From assembly GCA_017433905.1 (NCBI GenBank), contig JAFRGI010000015.1, positions 1 through 64,000 of the forward strand: DNA of 64,000 nucleotides. The letters are read 5' to 3'. Under the pieces are notes generated by a model that saw only the letters and a program-made list of their open reading frames with translations, was not told where the DNA came from and ran no database searches. Shown here piece after piece: positions 8,615 to 17,576 of this stretch. Within the stretch, counting starts at the first letter, position 1. Each line of letters begins with the position of its first letter. Source of the DNA: Ruminococcus sp. (GTDB lineage: Bacteria > Bacillota > Clostridia > Oscillospirales > Acutalibacteraceae). The translations under genes and the position numbers were made by a program.

Positions 8615-8668
8615 GGTACAAGCCGATGCATACGGCAATATAAACAGGAAAAAAAGGAGAAAAAATTT

Positions 8669-9097
8669 ATGAAAAAGATAACTATGAAAACCAGAATCAT
8701 GAGCCTTGTTGCTGCAGCTGTCATGACCTGTTCCGTAGCAGCAGTCAGCATGGTTTCTGCTTCCGCTGCAACTGTTGATACACAGAGTGTTGGCGCTCTC
8801 AAGACCGGAACGGTTCGTTTTACATTTGTAAAACCGTGGCCTGACAAAGGTACCGTTCCGTCTAACATTAAGCTTTGCGTTTGGGACGAGAACGGCGACT
8901 GCAACTTTATTAACTCTTACTGCTCTAATATAGATTGGCCGCGTTTTGATTTGGTGAATGTGGATTGTGTCAAAGCTGCTTTTGTACGCGTTAAGCAGGA
9001 TCGCATCGCTAGCTGGGATGATGACAGCATTGTGGCTTATACCCGCACTTACGATATCGACGAGATTCTCGACAAGCTGACGCGCATTGATATCTAA
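8669..9097 (+). CDS. Small secreted single-domain protein, copy B (divergent)
   Basis: 142 residues from the ATG at 8669, which follows AAAAAGGAG; the open frame extends upstream, but the signal peptide (MKKITMKTRIMSLVAAA) fixes this start. The signal peptide is almost the same as in copies A, C and D, but the mature domain has diverged: V-W-D-E-N-G-D ... F-V-R-V-K-Q-D ... S-W-D-D-D-S-I. It has four cysteines in the mature part (CVWDENGDCNF, YCSNID, DCVKA), unlike copy A, so a disulphide is possible after export. It has its own promoter and terminator, so each family member is a separate transcription unit. Function inferred only by relation to the amylase C-terminal domain. Confidence 0.85.
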   Translation: MKKITMKTRIMSLVAAAVMTCSVAAVSMVSASAATVDTQSVGALKTGTVRFTFVKPWPDKGTVPSNIKLCVWDENGDCNFINSYCSNIDWPRFDLVNVDCVKAAFVRVKQDRIASWDDDSIVAYTRTYDIDEILDKLTRIDI

Positions 9098-9116
9098 AAG
9101 TAAATAATATATTTTT

Positions 9117-9150
9117 AAAAGCTCACCGTGTGTGGGCTTTTTTTTTTTTC
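9117..9150 (+). terminator. Terminator after small secreted protein B
   Basis: AAAAGCTCAC and GTGGGCTTTT pair (one G-U) around a five-base loop, followed by a long T-run. Confidence 0.85.
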
Positions 9151-9338
9151 GGGCAGATAGGCGTTGACTGATTCCTTGACATCGAGCAAAAAAAGATTGA
9201 AATTGCGCAAAACGTATGATATAATAGATATAAACAGCAAGAATACCGAAAGCAGTTTGTTGAAAATGTTTGAAAACGGGCGCAGACAGAGATCTGCAGA
9301 AACGATTTCATATATCCATTTTTTAGGAGGTATCCACA

Positions 9339-9944
9339 ATGGCAGAAAACATTATTGTCGTTCATTTTCCGGTTGAAAGCGAGGCGTATCAGGCGCTTGC
9401 AGATTTAAAGCTCAACGCCATTACAAACAGCTATACCACGATGCAGGCAGGTGTTGTATATAAAAACAACGGCGCACTGACGGTAAAGGACGGGTTTGAT
9501 ACCGGTGCAGATTCCGGCGACGATACGGCGATCGGCGGTTTGGTCGGGGCAATTATCGGCATTGTCGGCGGACCCCTCGGCGTACTGCTTGGCGGCAGCT
9601 GCGGCGCATTGATCGGCAGCACCTTTGATACGGCTGATAAGCTCGACAACGTGTCTCTAATGGAAAAGGTCTGTGAAACCCTGACGGACGGCTCCACTTC
9701 GTTGGTGGCGCTGGTTTCCGAAAGCGAAACGAGTTCCGTTGACGCTTTATTTGCGAAGTATTCGGCGGAGGTTACCCGTTTCGATGCAGCCGAGGTCGCT
9801 GTTGAAATGGAAGAAGCAGCCGAGCTGCAGCGTCAGATGGAAAAAGACGCTCGCAAGCAGCTGCACGCTGAAAAAAAGGATGATCGCAAACAGAGGGTTG
9901 AGGCGAAGCGTGCGGAAATCAAGGAAAAATTCCATAAAGCATGA
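9339..9944 (+). CDS. DUF1269-like protein with glycine-rich segment
   Basis: 201 residues. The N-terminal half (VVHFPVESEAYQALADLKL) is ferredoxin-like in style. A glycine-rich hydrophobic hairpin follows at about residues 68-95 (IGGLVGAIIGIVGGPLGVLL), typical of DUF1269 proteins, which are predicted to associate with membranes. The C-terminal ~60 residues form a highly charged helix (EEAAELQRQMEKDARKQ) suited to a coiled coil. TTAGGAGG lies before the ATG. It stands alone between two terminators. The family's biochemical role is not known to me, so none is proposed. Confidence 0.75.
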   Translation: MAENIIVVHFPVESEAYQALADLKLNAITNSYTTMQAGVVYKNNGALTVKDGFDTGADSGDDTAIGGLVGAIIGIVGGPLGVLLGGSCGALIGSTFDTADKLDNVSLMEKVCETLTDGSTSLVALVSESETSSVDALFAKYSAEVTRFDAAEVAVEMEEAAELQRQMEKDARKQLHAEKKDDRKQRVEAKRAEIKEKFHKA

Positions 9945-9960
9945 TATCCAAAAAGGCGAA

Positions 9961-9992
9961 AAGGAGCAGCTCGCGTGTGAGCTGCTCCTTTT
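9961..9992 (+). terminator. Terminator after the DUF1269-like gene
   Basis: Perfect 12-bp stem AAGGAGCAGCTC / GAGCTGCTCCTT with a six-base loop and trailing T. Confidence 0.9.
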
Positions 9993-10000
9993 GAAATGAC

Positions 10001-10124
10001 TTTAGACAATACCGCACCATTCGCAGTGCGCGTCTTGCTTGCATCTTATTCTGTCAGGATGCCCAAAACCGGCACCCATACGTCAGTGCGCACACTGCGT
10101 ATGGGTGCCGGTTTGTTACCTTAA
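10001..10124. repeat. MITE-like element, copy 2; also terminator of the EF-G-like gene
   Basis: Left end TTTAGACAATACCGCACCAT, right end GTTACCTTAA, matching copy 1 at both ends and in CACCCATACGTCAG. The inner part holds a perfect 17-bp inverted repeat (AAACCGGCACCCATACG and its complement, about 10066-10113), which on the minus strand makes a strong hairpin followed by TTTTGGG. The right-end TTAA supplies the stop codon of the EF-G-like gene (TTA at 10121-10123). Confidence 0.7.
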
Positions 10125-12193
10125 TCTTCTGCCGCTTCGGCCTTTGTTTTTTCAATAACCTTTTGTGCGACGTTAGCAGGGCAGTCCTCGTAGCGCTCAA
10201 AGGTGAACTCAAACGATCCGCGACCCTGCGTGATCTGACGGATAAAGGTGGAGAAGTCGCTCATTTCGGACATCGGCACCTCCGCCTCGACGATCTGTGT
10301 GCCGTTCTCCGCAGGGCTCATGCCGAGCACTCTGCCGCGGCGTTTGTTGACCTCGCCCATGACGTCGCCCATGTTATTGTCGGGCACGTGCGCTTTCAGG
10401 CTGCCGATCGGTTCGAGCAGTGTGGGGGAGGCGTTGGGAATACCGTTTTTATATGCGAGACTGGCGGCTGTCTTGAAGGACATTTCCGAGGAGTCAACGG
10501 GATGATAGGAACCGTCGTAGAGCGTCGCTTTGATGCCGACGGTGGGATAGCCGGCGAGCACGCCCTTTTTGATTGCGTCGCGCAGCCCCTTTTCAACGGC
10601 GGGGAAGAAGTTCTTCGGAACCGCGCCGCCGACCACTCTCTCGGCAAACTCGAGGTCGTCGCTGTCGCAGGGCTCAAATTCGATCCAAACGTCACCGAAC
10701 TGACCGTGGCCGCCGCTTTGCTTTTTGTAACGTCCCTGAGCAGAAACCTTTTTGCGGATGGTTTCCCGGTAGGCAATCTTCGGATTTTGGAGCTTTGCCT
10801 CCACGTTATATTTGCTCTTGAGTCGGGAGATCACCACGTCGAGGTGCTGTTCGCCCAGACCGGAAACGAGCATTTCGTGTGTTTCGTGATTGGTTTCAAA
10901 GCGGATGGTGGGATCCTCGTCGGCAAGCTTGGCGACTGCCTGCGCCACCTTGTCCTCGTCGCCTTTTTTGGCGGGATAGATCGCCATGGTGTAGCTGGAA
11001 ACAGGGTAGTCAACGCCGTCGAGAACAACCTTTCTCAGCGGCGAGCAAAGGGTGTCGCCCGTCTTGGCAGACACAAGCTTCGGGATCGCGCCTATGTCGC
11101 CGGCGCCGATGTAATCCGTATCGCTCTGCTTTTTGCCTGTCATGGTGAGCACCTTGGAAATACGCTCCTGAGCGCCCGTGCGCATGTTGATGACGGGAGT
11201 GTCGGGAGAAATTTTGCCCGAAATCACCTTGATATAGGACAGTCTGCCGATAAAGGGATCAGCAACGGTTTTGAACACGACAGCGGCAGCTGCCGCGTCC
11301 TTGTTGACGTTGATTTCCACGGGCTCGCCGTCGAGGTCAACTGCGATCTCGCTTGCCTGAGAAGCAGGCGGCGCGAGCCAAGTCAGGCTGTTGAGCAGCT
11401 GGTCGATTGCAAAGGTGTTGTGCGCGTCGCCGCAGAATACGGGACAGATCGAACCGTCCTTAACGCCCTGAGAAACACCCAGAATGATCTCCTCGGGGGT
11501 GAATTCTTCACCCATAATGAACTTGTCCAGCAGTTCCTCGCTGGTTTCGGCAACGGCTTCCTTGATGGCTTCGCGCAGACCTTCAAGACGGTTGCCCATA
11601 TCGGGGAGCGATGTGGGGGTGGGATTGCCCTTGCTGTCATATTGATAGGCTTTGTAATCAAAGAGGTTGATGTAGGTGTTTGCCTGACCGTCGACAATAT
11701 AGGGAACGACAACCGGGCAGACAGAGGGACCGAAGGTCGCCTTGAGCGTTTCAAATACGCGGTAGAAACGCGCGTCCTCGTCGCACAGACCGTTGACGAA
11801 AAACATCTTGGTCAGACCTGCCTTGGTTGCCGCCTCAACGGCTTTTTCGGTGCCGACGTTGACGCCGTCCTTGCCCGAGACCACAATCAGCGCGGTATCC
11901 GCTGCGCGTATGCCTTCGGCAACGCCGCCCGCAAAATCAAAGAGACCGGGTGTGTCGATGAGGTTGATTTTGGTATTCTTCCATTCTATAGGAGCGACGG
12001 CGGTCATGATAGACGCCTGGCGCTTTATCTCCTCGCTGTCAAAATCAAGCATTGTGTTGCCGTCGGCGATTTTACCCAACCTGTCGCTGACCTTTGAGAG
12101 ATAGAGGATAGATTCTGCAACAGAGGTTTTGCCGCATCCGCTGTGTCCGGCAAGTGCGATGTTGAGGATTTTTTTCGCATCATACTGTTTCAA
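10121..12193 (-). CDS. EF-G-like translational GTPase (FusA2-type paralogue)
   Basis: 690 residues with the full EF-G domain order. G1 is GHSGCGKT (residue ~16), G3 is DTPGLFDFAGG, and domains II to V follow, with YRETIRKKV and the domain IV stretch GRYKKQSGGHGQFGDVWIEF near residues 460-490. Two points separate it from the housekeeping EF-G: the P-loop is not AHIDAGKT, and the guanine-specificity motif NKxD is replaced by NGLCDED. It therefore looks like one of the EF-G paralogues of unknown role rather than the main elongation factor. It is monocistronic. Its stop codon lies in the TTAA end of the repeat at 10001-10124. Confidence 0.85.
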   Translation of the reverse strand: MKQYDAKKILNIALAGHSGCGKTSVAESILYLSKVSDRLGKIADGNTMLDFDSEEIKRQASIMTAVAPIEWKNTKINLIDTPGLFDFAGGVAEGIRAADTALIVVSGKDGVNVGTEKAVEAATKAGLTKMFFVNGLCDEDARFYRVFETLKATFGPSVCPVVVPYIVDGQANTYINLFDYKAYQYDSKGNPTPTSLPDMGNRLEGLREAIKEAVAETSEELLDKFIMGEEFTPEEIILGVSQGVKDGSICPVFCGDAHNTFAIDQLLNSLTWLAPPASQASEIAVDLDGEPVEINVNKDAAAAAVVFKTVADPFIGRLSYIKVISGKISPDTPVINMRTGAQERISKVLTMTGKKQSDTDYIGAGDIGAIPKLVSAKTGDTLCSPLRKVVLDGVDYPVSSYTMAIYPAKKGDEDKVAQAVAKLADEDPTIRFETNHETHEMLVSGLGEQHLDVVISRLKSKYNVEAKLQNPKIAYRETIRKKVSAQGRYKKQSGGHGQFGDVWIEFEPCDSDDLEFAERVVGGAVPKNFFPAVEKGLRDAIKKGVLAGYPTVGIKATLYDGSYHPVDSSEMSFKTAASLAYKNGIPNASPTLLEPIGSLKAHVPDNNMGDVMGEVNKRRGRVLGMSPAENGTQIVEAEVPMSEMSDFSTFIRQITQGRGSFEFTFERYEDCPANVAQKVIEKTKAEAAED

Positions 12194-12320
12194 AAGAAAA
12201 GACTCCCTTCGTGTATATCATTGGAAAAGATTCCATAAAGTGACAATTTTAGCAAATGTATCAAAGCAGCTTTTAATATTATAGCATAATTGTACACAAT
12301 TAACAACTGATTTTGCGCAA

Positions 12321-12362
12321 AAAGAAAAAATTCACCCTTTACCTAAAAAGATGAAGGGTGAA
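12321..12362 (-). terminator. Terminator of ilvD (minus strand)
   Basis: TTCACCCTT and AAGGGTGAA form a 9-bp stem; on the minus strand TTTTTTCTTTTT follows. It lies downstream of ilvD. Confidence 0.85.
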
Positions 12363-12438
12363 TTGTGCGAATTGCATAATTTGTTTTAAAAACTCAGAAC
12401 TATGCACAAATATCAAAGTGCTTTTTTGTGCACTTCCT

Positions 12439-14097
12439 TTATGACAATACGGCTCCCTGTGCGCCGGAGGAGACGAGCTTCGCGTAGCGTGCCAGATAAC
12501 CTGTGGTAATTTTCGGTTCTCTGGGAGTCCATGCAGCGCGGCGTGCAGCTAGTTCCTCGTCGGGAACGCGGAGGGTGACCGTGTTGCCGGGAATGTCAAT
12601 TTCGATCATATCACCGTTTTGGACAAGGGCGATCGGACCGCCGACCGCTGCCTCGGGAGAGACGTGTCCGATGGAAGCGCCTCGGGTAGCGCCGGAGAAT
12701 CTGCCGTCTGTGATCAGGGCAACCGTGCTGCCGAGACCGCGTCCCATGATGGCAGAGGTGGGATTGAGCATTTCGCGCATGCCGGGACCGCCTTTGGGAC
12801 CCTCGTAGCGGATGACGACCACGTCGCCTTCCGCAATATCGCCGTTGTTAATAGCCGCCATAGCGTCTTCTTCGCAGTCATAGACCTTTGCGGGACCTGT
12901 ATGGCGCAGCATTTCGGGTGCGACGGCGGAGCGTTTGACCACGCATCCGTCCGGAGCGAGATTGCCGCGCAGAACTGCAATACCGCCTGTCGGACTGTAG
13001 GGGGTTTCCGCGGGGCGGATGATATCGGGATTTTTGTTAACCGCGCCTTCGAGGTTTTCGGCGATGGTTTTGCCCGTGCAGGTAATCAGATCGGTGTGGA
13101 GCAGTCCGAGCTTATTGATTTCGTTCATGACGGCATAGATGCCGCCTGCCTCGTTGAGATCCTCCATATAGGTTCTGCCGGCGGGAGCGAGGTGACAGAG
13201 GTTCGGCGTTTTGGAGCTGATATCGTTGGCGATATCAAGGTTGAGTTCGATGCCGCACTCATGCGCAATCGCCGGGAGGTGGAGCATGGAATTGGTGCTG
13301 CAGCCGAGCGCCATGTCCATAGTCAGGGCGTTGCGGAATGCGTCTGCCGTCATGATATCGCGCGGCTTGATGTCCTTTTCAAGCAGTTCCATGATTTTCA
13401 TACCTGCGCGTTTGGCGAGCTGAATACGTTCGGAGTAGACGGCAGGGATGGTGCCGTTGCCGCGCAGCGCCATACCCAGCACCTCGGTGAGACAGTTCAT
13501 GGAGTTGGCGGTGTACATTCCCGAGCAGGAGCCGCAGCTGGGGCATGCTTTGTTTTCATATTCGTTGAGCTCCTCCGCCGTGAGATTGCCGGACTGGAAG
13601 GATCCGACAGCCTCAAACATCGAGGAGAGGCTGGTCTTGTGTCCCGCAAATCTGCCGGCAAGCATGGGACCGCCGCTGACAAAGATGCAGGGGATATTCA
13701 GGCGTGCCGCTGCCATGAGCAGGCCGGGAACATTTTTGTCGCAGTTGGGTACCATGACGAGCGCATCGAAGGCGTGCGCCAGTGCCATGGATTCTGTGGA
13801 GTCCGCGATCAGATCGCGGGTGACGAGGGAATATTTCATACCCTGATGCCCCATCGCAATGCCGTCGCAGACCGCGATGGCGGGGAATACGATCGGATTG
13901 CCGCCTGCAAGCGCAACGCCGGTCTTGACCGCCGCGACGATTTTGTCAATATTCATATGTCCGGGGACAATTTCGTTGTAAGAGCTGACAATGCCAATCA
14001 TCGGTTTGCGGATTTCTTCGTCCGTCATGCCGAGCGCATGGAGCAGCGAGCGCTGCGGTGCGCAGCCGACGCCTTTGGTGATTGCGTCACTTCTCAT
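12439..14097 (-). CDS. ilvD: Dihydroxy-acid dehydratase
   Basis: 552 residues, the usual length. The enzyme dehydrates 2,3-dihydroxy-3-methylbutanoate and its homologue to the 2-keto acids in valine, leucine and isoleucine synthesis, in the cytoplasm, with an iron-sulphur cluster. The cluster cysteines are visible in [27 protein letters not shown] and ALGCSTNSM. Also visible are the [11 protein letters not shown] region and the C-terminal [19 protein letters not shown] motif with the catalytic serine. No other ilv gene is adjacent, and no leader peptide or T-box was recognised upstream. A clear terminator lies downstream. Confidence 0.97.
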   Translation of the reverse strand: MRSDAITKGVGCAPQRSLLHALGMTDEEIRKPMIGIVSSYNEIVPGHMNIDKIVAAVKTGVALAGGNPIVFPAIAVCDGIAMGHQGMKYSLVTRDLIADSTESMALAHAFDALVMVPNCDKNVPGLLMAAARLNIPCIFVSGGPMLAGRFAGHKTSLSSMFEAVGSFQSGNLTAEELNEYENKACPSCGSCSGMYTANSMNCLTEVLGMALRGNGTIPAVYSERIQLAKRAGMKIMELLEKDIKPRDIMTADAFRNALTMDMALGCSTNSMLHLPAIAHECGIELNLDIANDISSKTPNLCHLAPAGRTYMEDLNEAGGIYAVMNEINKLGLLHTDLITCTGKTIAENLEGAVNKNPDIIRPAETPYSPTGGIAVLRGNLAPDGCVVKRSAVAPEMLRHTGPAKVYDCEEDAMAAINNGDIAEGDVVVIRYEGPKGGPGMREMLNPTSAIMGRGLGSTVALITDGRFSGATRGASIGHVSPEAAVGGPIALVQNGDMIEIDIPGNTVTLRVPDEELAARRAAWTPREPKITTGYLARYAKLVSSGAQGAVLS

Positions 14098-14208
14098 AAG
14101 TAAAACTTCCTTTCCTTCTTATATATGGAATTTTTTTACAGCACTTAAATACGCTCTTTTCAAGAAAAAACGCGTTTTCAAGTGAGCTTGTCCGTATTGG
14201 CGGCGCGG

Positions 14209-14409
14209 TTATTTTTTTTTGCCGGAAAAGATAAAGTAGAGCACGCCGGCGACAGCTGCCGTGCCGATTATTCCGGCGAACACCCAGCCGGTGACGGGGC
14301 TTTCGTTTGCGGTCAGGGGGTTTGCGGTTGCTGCGAACGCGCTGCCGCTGCCGCACAGGATCATGGTCGCTGCCGCCGGCATGGCGGCGAGAACGCGGGG
14401 AAATTTCAT
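14209..14409 (-). CDS. Mini-protein with signal peptide, SPVTG motif and membrane tail
   Basis: 66 residues from the ATG at 14409, which follows TGGGAGG with good spacing; an upstream in-frame extension lacks a ribosome site. The order is: signal peptide (about 1-27, ending SAFA), 15-odd residues (ATANPLTANE), SPVTG, a hydrophobic helix (WVFAGIIGTAAVAGVLYFIF) and SGKKK. This is the layout of a sortase sorting signal; (S/P)PxTG motifs are recognised by class B sortase in Clostridioides difficile. Cleavage at both sites would leave a peptide of about 20 residues, so either the protein is a tiny anchored peptide or the motif is accidental. No sortase gene is in the window. Confidence 0.6.
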   Translation of the reverse strand: MKFPRVLAAMPAAATMILCGSGSAFAATANPLTANESPVTGWVFAGIIGTAAVAGVLYFIFSGKKK

Positions 14410-14713
14410 ATCGTAGCCTCCCAAGATTCGTTTGACAATCCGAGCGGAAAACACAGGGTTGTCTAACTGCATTTTAGCATATTCGGTACGTTTTTTCAAC
14501 GGCTTTTCGCGTTTTTTCAAAGAGAGACGTTCATTTATTTCGGGATAATTCGATATAGAATAATTAAATATTGATATTATTTGGCAATATTTCTAAAAAA
14601 CAGCGAATTTTCTTGTGCAGAAAGCGTCTTGAAAAAATCATAGTTTAATGATATAATTTTAATGAATGCAGGATATAGTTCTGTTTTAATTTTTGAATGT
14701 AGGAGTGATTTTA

Positions 14714-17386
14714 TTGAACAAAAAAGTGACAAGTATTGTTCTTGCAGCATGTATTCTGCTGTCGTGTATTACGGTCGGCAGTATCTCTGCATATGCCGGA
14801 ACAGACGATGGCGCTGTTGCTGCTCAGGCAGATGACGAGGCGGTCGGTGCGGACTACGGTCTCGTTAAAAATGCACAGGACGGCCAGGTTCTTCAAGTAT
14901 GGAACTGGAGCTACAACGGCATTAAAAATAATCTGAAGAAAATTGCGGAGCAGGGCTTTTCCACGATTCAGACGACAGGTATTCATGTGATCAAGGAACC
15001 GACAGTGGGAAAATCCATGAAGAGCGTATGGTGGACGTACTATCAGCCTCTCGATTTCAAGATTGATACAAACAGCCAGAATGCGCTGGGAACAAAGGCT
15101 GAATTTCAGTCGATGTGTGAAGAGGCGCACAAGTACGGCATCAAGGTGATTGTTGACGCCGTGCTCAACCATATGGCAAACGACGGCGACAACACGCTGT
15201 GCTCACGCCTTCCCGAAGAGTTTAAGAACCGCTCGCTGTGGCATTCCATTGAGGTCAATACCAGCAACTGGAACAGCCGCTGGGATATTACGCACAACTG
15301 CATGGGCGGTCTTCCCGATCTGGATACCGGAAACAGCTTTATCCAGGAACGCGAGATCGCATTCATGAAAGAGTGTATCGACTGCGGCGCCGACGGCTTC
15401 CGTTTTGACGGTGCAAAGCATATTGAGGTTCCCGGTGATCAGGAAAATGCAGGCAGCAACTTCTGGCCGAATATTCTCAATGCGACTACCTCTCACGCGC
15501 AAAGCACCAGAGGCATCACGCCCTATTATTACGGTGAGATCCTGGATGCGACAGGCGGCGGACAGGATATTACCAATAAATATACACAGCTGATGAGCAT
15601 TACCGTCAACACGGTTTCCAACGATATCAGAAATGCTGTCAACAGTGGTAACGCCAACAGCGCCAAGAGATCGGACTACAGCTTTAACGACGGCAGCGCT
15701 CCCAACCCGAGCAAAGCAGTTCTCTGGAACGAATCTCATGATACCTATGCCAACGAGGGCTCCATCAATCAGAGTGACACAACCCTCAAAAAGACATGGG
15801 CGATTGTCGGTTCCCGTGCGCAGTCGCAGGGTATGTACCTTGCACGTCCCCGTAACATCAACGATTCAATCGGTACTGCGAGCGTGACCGCATGGGGCGA
15901 TAAGGAAGTCGCTGCGGTTAACCACTTTAAGAATTACTTCGTAGGTCAGACCGAGTATCTGTCTGCCAGCGATTCCATTGTGTACAATGAGCGCGGCACC
16001 GAGGGCGTGGTACTTGTCAACGTTAACGGCAACAATGCTTCCGTCAACGTCAAGGCGAACAAGATGAAGGACGGCACCTATACCGATGAAGTTACCGGTT
16101 CTACTTTCCGTGTATCGGGCGGTCAGATCAGTGGTCAGATCGGCAGCACGGGCGTCGCGGTTGTTTACAATCCGAAGCCGGCAGGTCCCTCTGCTTCCGT
16201 AACTCCCGGTTCCTCTAACTACAAGACCGATTCTCTCACCCTGACGCTTCACTATGAGAATGCGACCTCCGGTCAGTATTCTGTAGACGGCGGCAATTAC
16301 CAGTCCTTTACCGACGGTCAGACTATCACCATCGGCGCAGGCAAGCCCTTTGGCACCAAGACGACCGTTTCCGTTAAGGCTACCGGTGAGGGCGGCACCT
16401 CCGACCCCGAAACCTACACGTATACCAAGGTAGATCCCTCTGCCGTGCAGATGCTATACTTCGATAATTCTGCGTACAACTGGTCAAGCGTTTACGCGTA
16501 TATTTACAAGGAAGGAGCCGAGACCTCAATGGCTGCATGGCCGGGCACCCAGATGAAGAAGGACTCCACAGGCTATTTTGCTCTTGAGGTTCCCGAGGCA
16601 TATTCCAATGCATTGGTGATCTTCACCGAGAACGCCAACGCTACCACCAACCGCTATCCTGCGGAAATGCAGCCCGGTCTCCCGCTGGAGGGCACGAGCA
16701 AGATTTTGAAGGCAAATCATCAGTTTGTGGATTATGCGGATCCGATCCCGACGCAGCCTGTGACGCAGCCGGTTACCCAGCCCACAAACAAAGTGCTGAT
16801 CGGCGACACCAGCGGCGACAATAAAATTACTATCACAGATGCAACCCTGATTCAGATGCACGTAGCCGGTATGCAGCTGCTGACCGGCGACAGATTGATT
16901 GCTGCCGATACAGACAAGAACGGCATTGTGAATATCGTCGACGCTACGATGATCCAGCTCTATCTGGTAAACAATATTACGAGCGGCAACTACTGCGGTA
17001 CCTATACGGATGGTTCGACAGATCCGACCCAGCCTGCTCCTACCCAACCTGAGACGCAGCCGGTTACCCAGCCCATTACACAGCCTCCCGCGGGCGGCGT
17101 AACGCTGGACGCTTCTGCAACCAGCTCGGGAACCGAAGACTGGTACGCATGGACATGGACAAATGATGACGGTCACTGGATCAAAGGCTCGGGCAGCGCA
17201 TCTTCTGTCAGCTTTACGGGCAACATTGGTTCCAAGATCATATTTGTCAGACTGCCGCAGGGTCAGACGCCGGCTTCCGATTGGAGCAATATCTGGAATA
17301 AAACCCAAGATTTGGATACCAAAATCGGCGGTACATACAAGACCTCCGGTTGGGCAGACGCATTTATGAACGGTAACTGGGTTTAA
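14714..17386 (+). CDS. Secreted dockerin-bearing GH13 alpha-amylase with CBM26-like module
   Basis: 890 residues from the TTG at 14714, eight bases after AGGAG; the signal peptide ends near residue 28. The GH13 barrel shows VDAVLNH (~147), FRFDGAKH with nucleophile D232, YGEILD with acid/base E275, and NESHD with D343, most like the GH13_28 (AmyE-type) enzymes. Then come an Ig-like domain (~480-565), a CBM26-like starch-binding module (~576-675, with YAYIYKEG and AAWPGTQM), a TQP-rich linker, a type I dockerin (~693-758) with two calcium loops (GDTSGDNKITITDATLIQ and ADTDKNGIVNIVDATMIQ), a second TQP linker, and a last domain (~796-889) resembling the small secreted proteins of this window. 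It would attach to a cohesin scaffold and degrade starch outside the cell. Confidence 0.93.
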   Translation: MNKKVTSIVLAACILLSCITVGSISAYAGTDDGAVAAQADDEAVGADYGLVKNAQDGQVLQVWNWSYNGIKNNLKKIAEQGFSTIQTTGIHVIKEPTVGKSMKSVWWTYYQPLDFKIDTNSQNALGTKAEFQSMCEEAHKYGIKVIVDAVLNHMANDGDNTLCSRLPEEFKNRSLWHSIEVNTSNWNSRWDITHNCMGGLPDLDTGNSFIQEREIAFMKECIDCGADGFRFDGAKHIEVPGDQENAGSNFWPNILNATTSHAQSTRGITPYYYGEILDATGGGQDITNKYTQLMSITVNTVSNDIRNAVNSGNANSAKRSDYSFNDGSAPNPSKAVLWNESHDTYANEGSINQSDTTLKKTWAIVGSRAQSQGMYLARPRNINDSIGTASVTAWGDKEVAAVNHFKNYFVGQTEYLSASDSIVYNERGTEGVVLVNVNGNNASVNVKANKMKDGTYTDEVTGSTFRVSGGQISGQIGSTGVAVVYNPKPAGPSASVTPGSSNYKTDSLTLTLHYENATSGQYSVDGGNYQSFTDGQTITIGAGKPFGTKTTVSVKATGEGGTSDPETYTYTKVDPSAVQMLYFDNSAYNWSSVYAYIYKEGAETSMAAWPGTQMKKDSTGYFALEVPEAYSNALVIFTENANATTNRYPAEMQPGLPLEGTSKILKANHQFVDYADPIPTQPVTQPVTQPTNKVLIGDTSGDNKITITDATLIQMHVAGMQLLTGDRLIAADTDKNGIVNIVDATMIQLYLVNNITSGNYCGTYTDGSTDPTQPAPTQPETQPVTQPITQPPAGGVTLDASATSSGTEDWYAWTWTNDDGHWIKGSGSASSVSFTGNIGSKIIFVRLPQGQTPASDWSNIWNKTQDLDTKIGGTYKTSGWADAFMNGNWV

Positions 17387-17410
17387 TCCCTTAGAATGAG
17401 TTATTTCAAA

Positions 17411-17445
17411 CAAAACCGCTTCGCAAGAGGCGGTTTTGTTATTTT
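17411..17445 (+). terminator. Terminator of the amylase gene
   Basis: CAAAACCGC and GCGGTTTTG pair around a ten-base loop, followed by TTATTTT. Confidence 0.85.
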
Positions 17446-17576
17446 CGTGTAGACGACGCTACCGCAGTCATAACGGTGCAGTTCCCTGAAAGATAAAAAG
17501 ACGGGGAAGTGTTGTCAATCCGGCAAAGATGTGGTATACTTCTAAAGTCATATATCATGAAACGGGAGGTTATGCT

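Noticed and set aside
10163..12097. Long plus-strand open frame of 644 codons opposite the EF-G-like gene
   Set aside because: It is the antisense shadow of a well-supported gene, has no ribosome site and no recognisable motifs. A similar 494-codon frame opposite ilvD (12619-14103) was dropped for the same reason.
14098..14208. Riboswitch or T-box leader of ilvD
   Set aside because: Only about 110 bases separate ilvD from the upstream mini-gene, and no T-box sequence (TGGNACCGCG) or specifier stem is visible.
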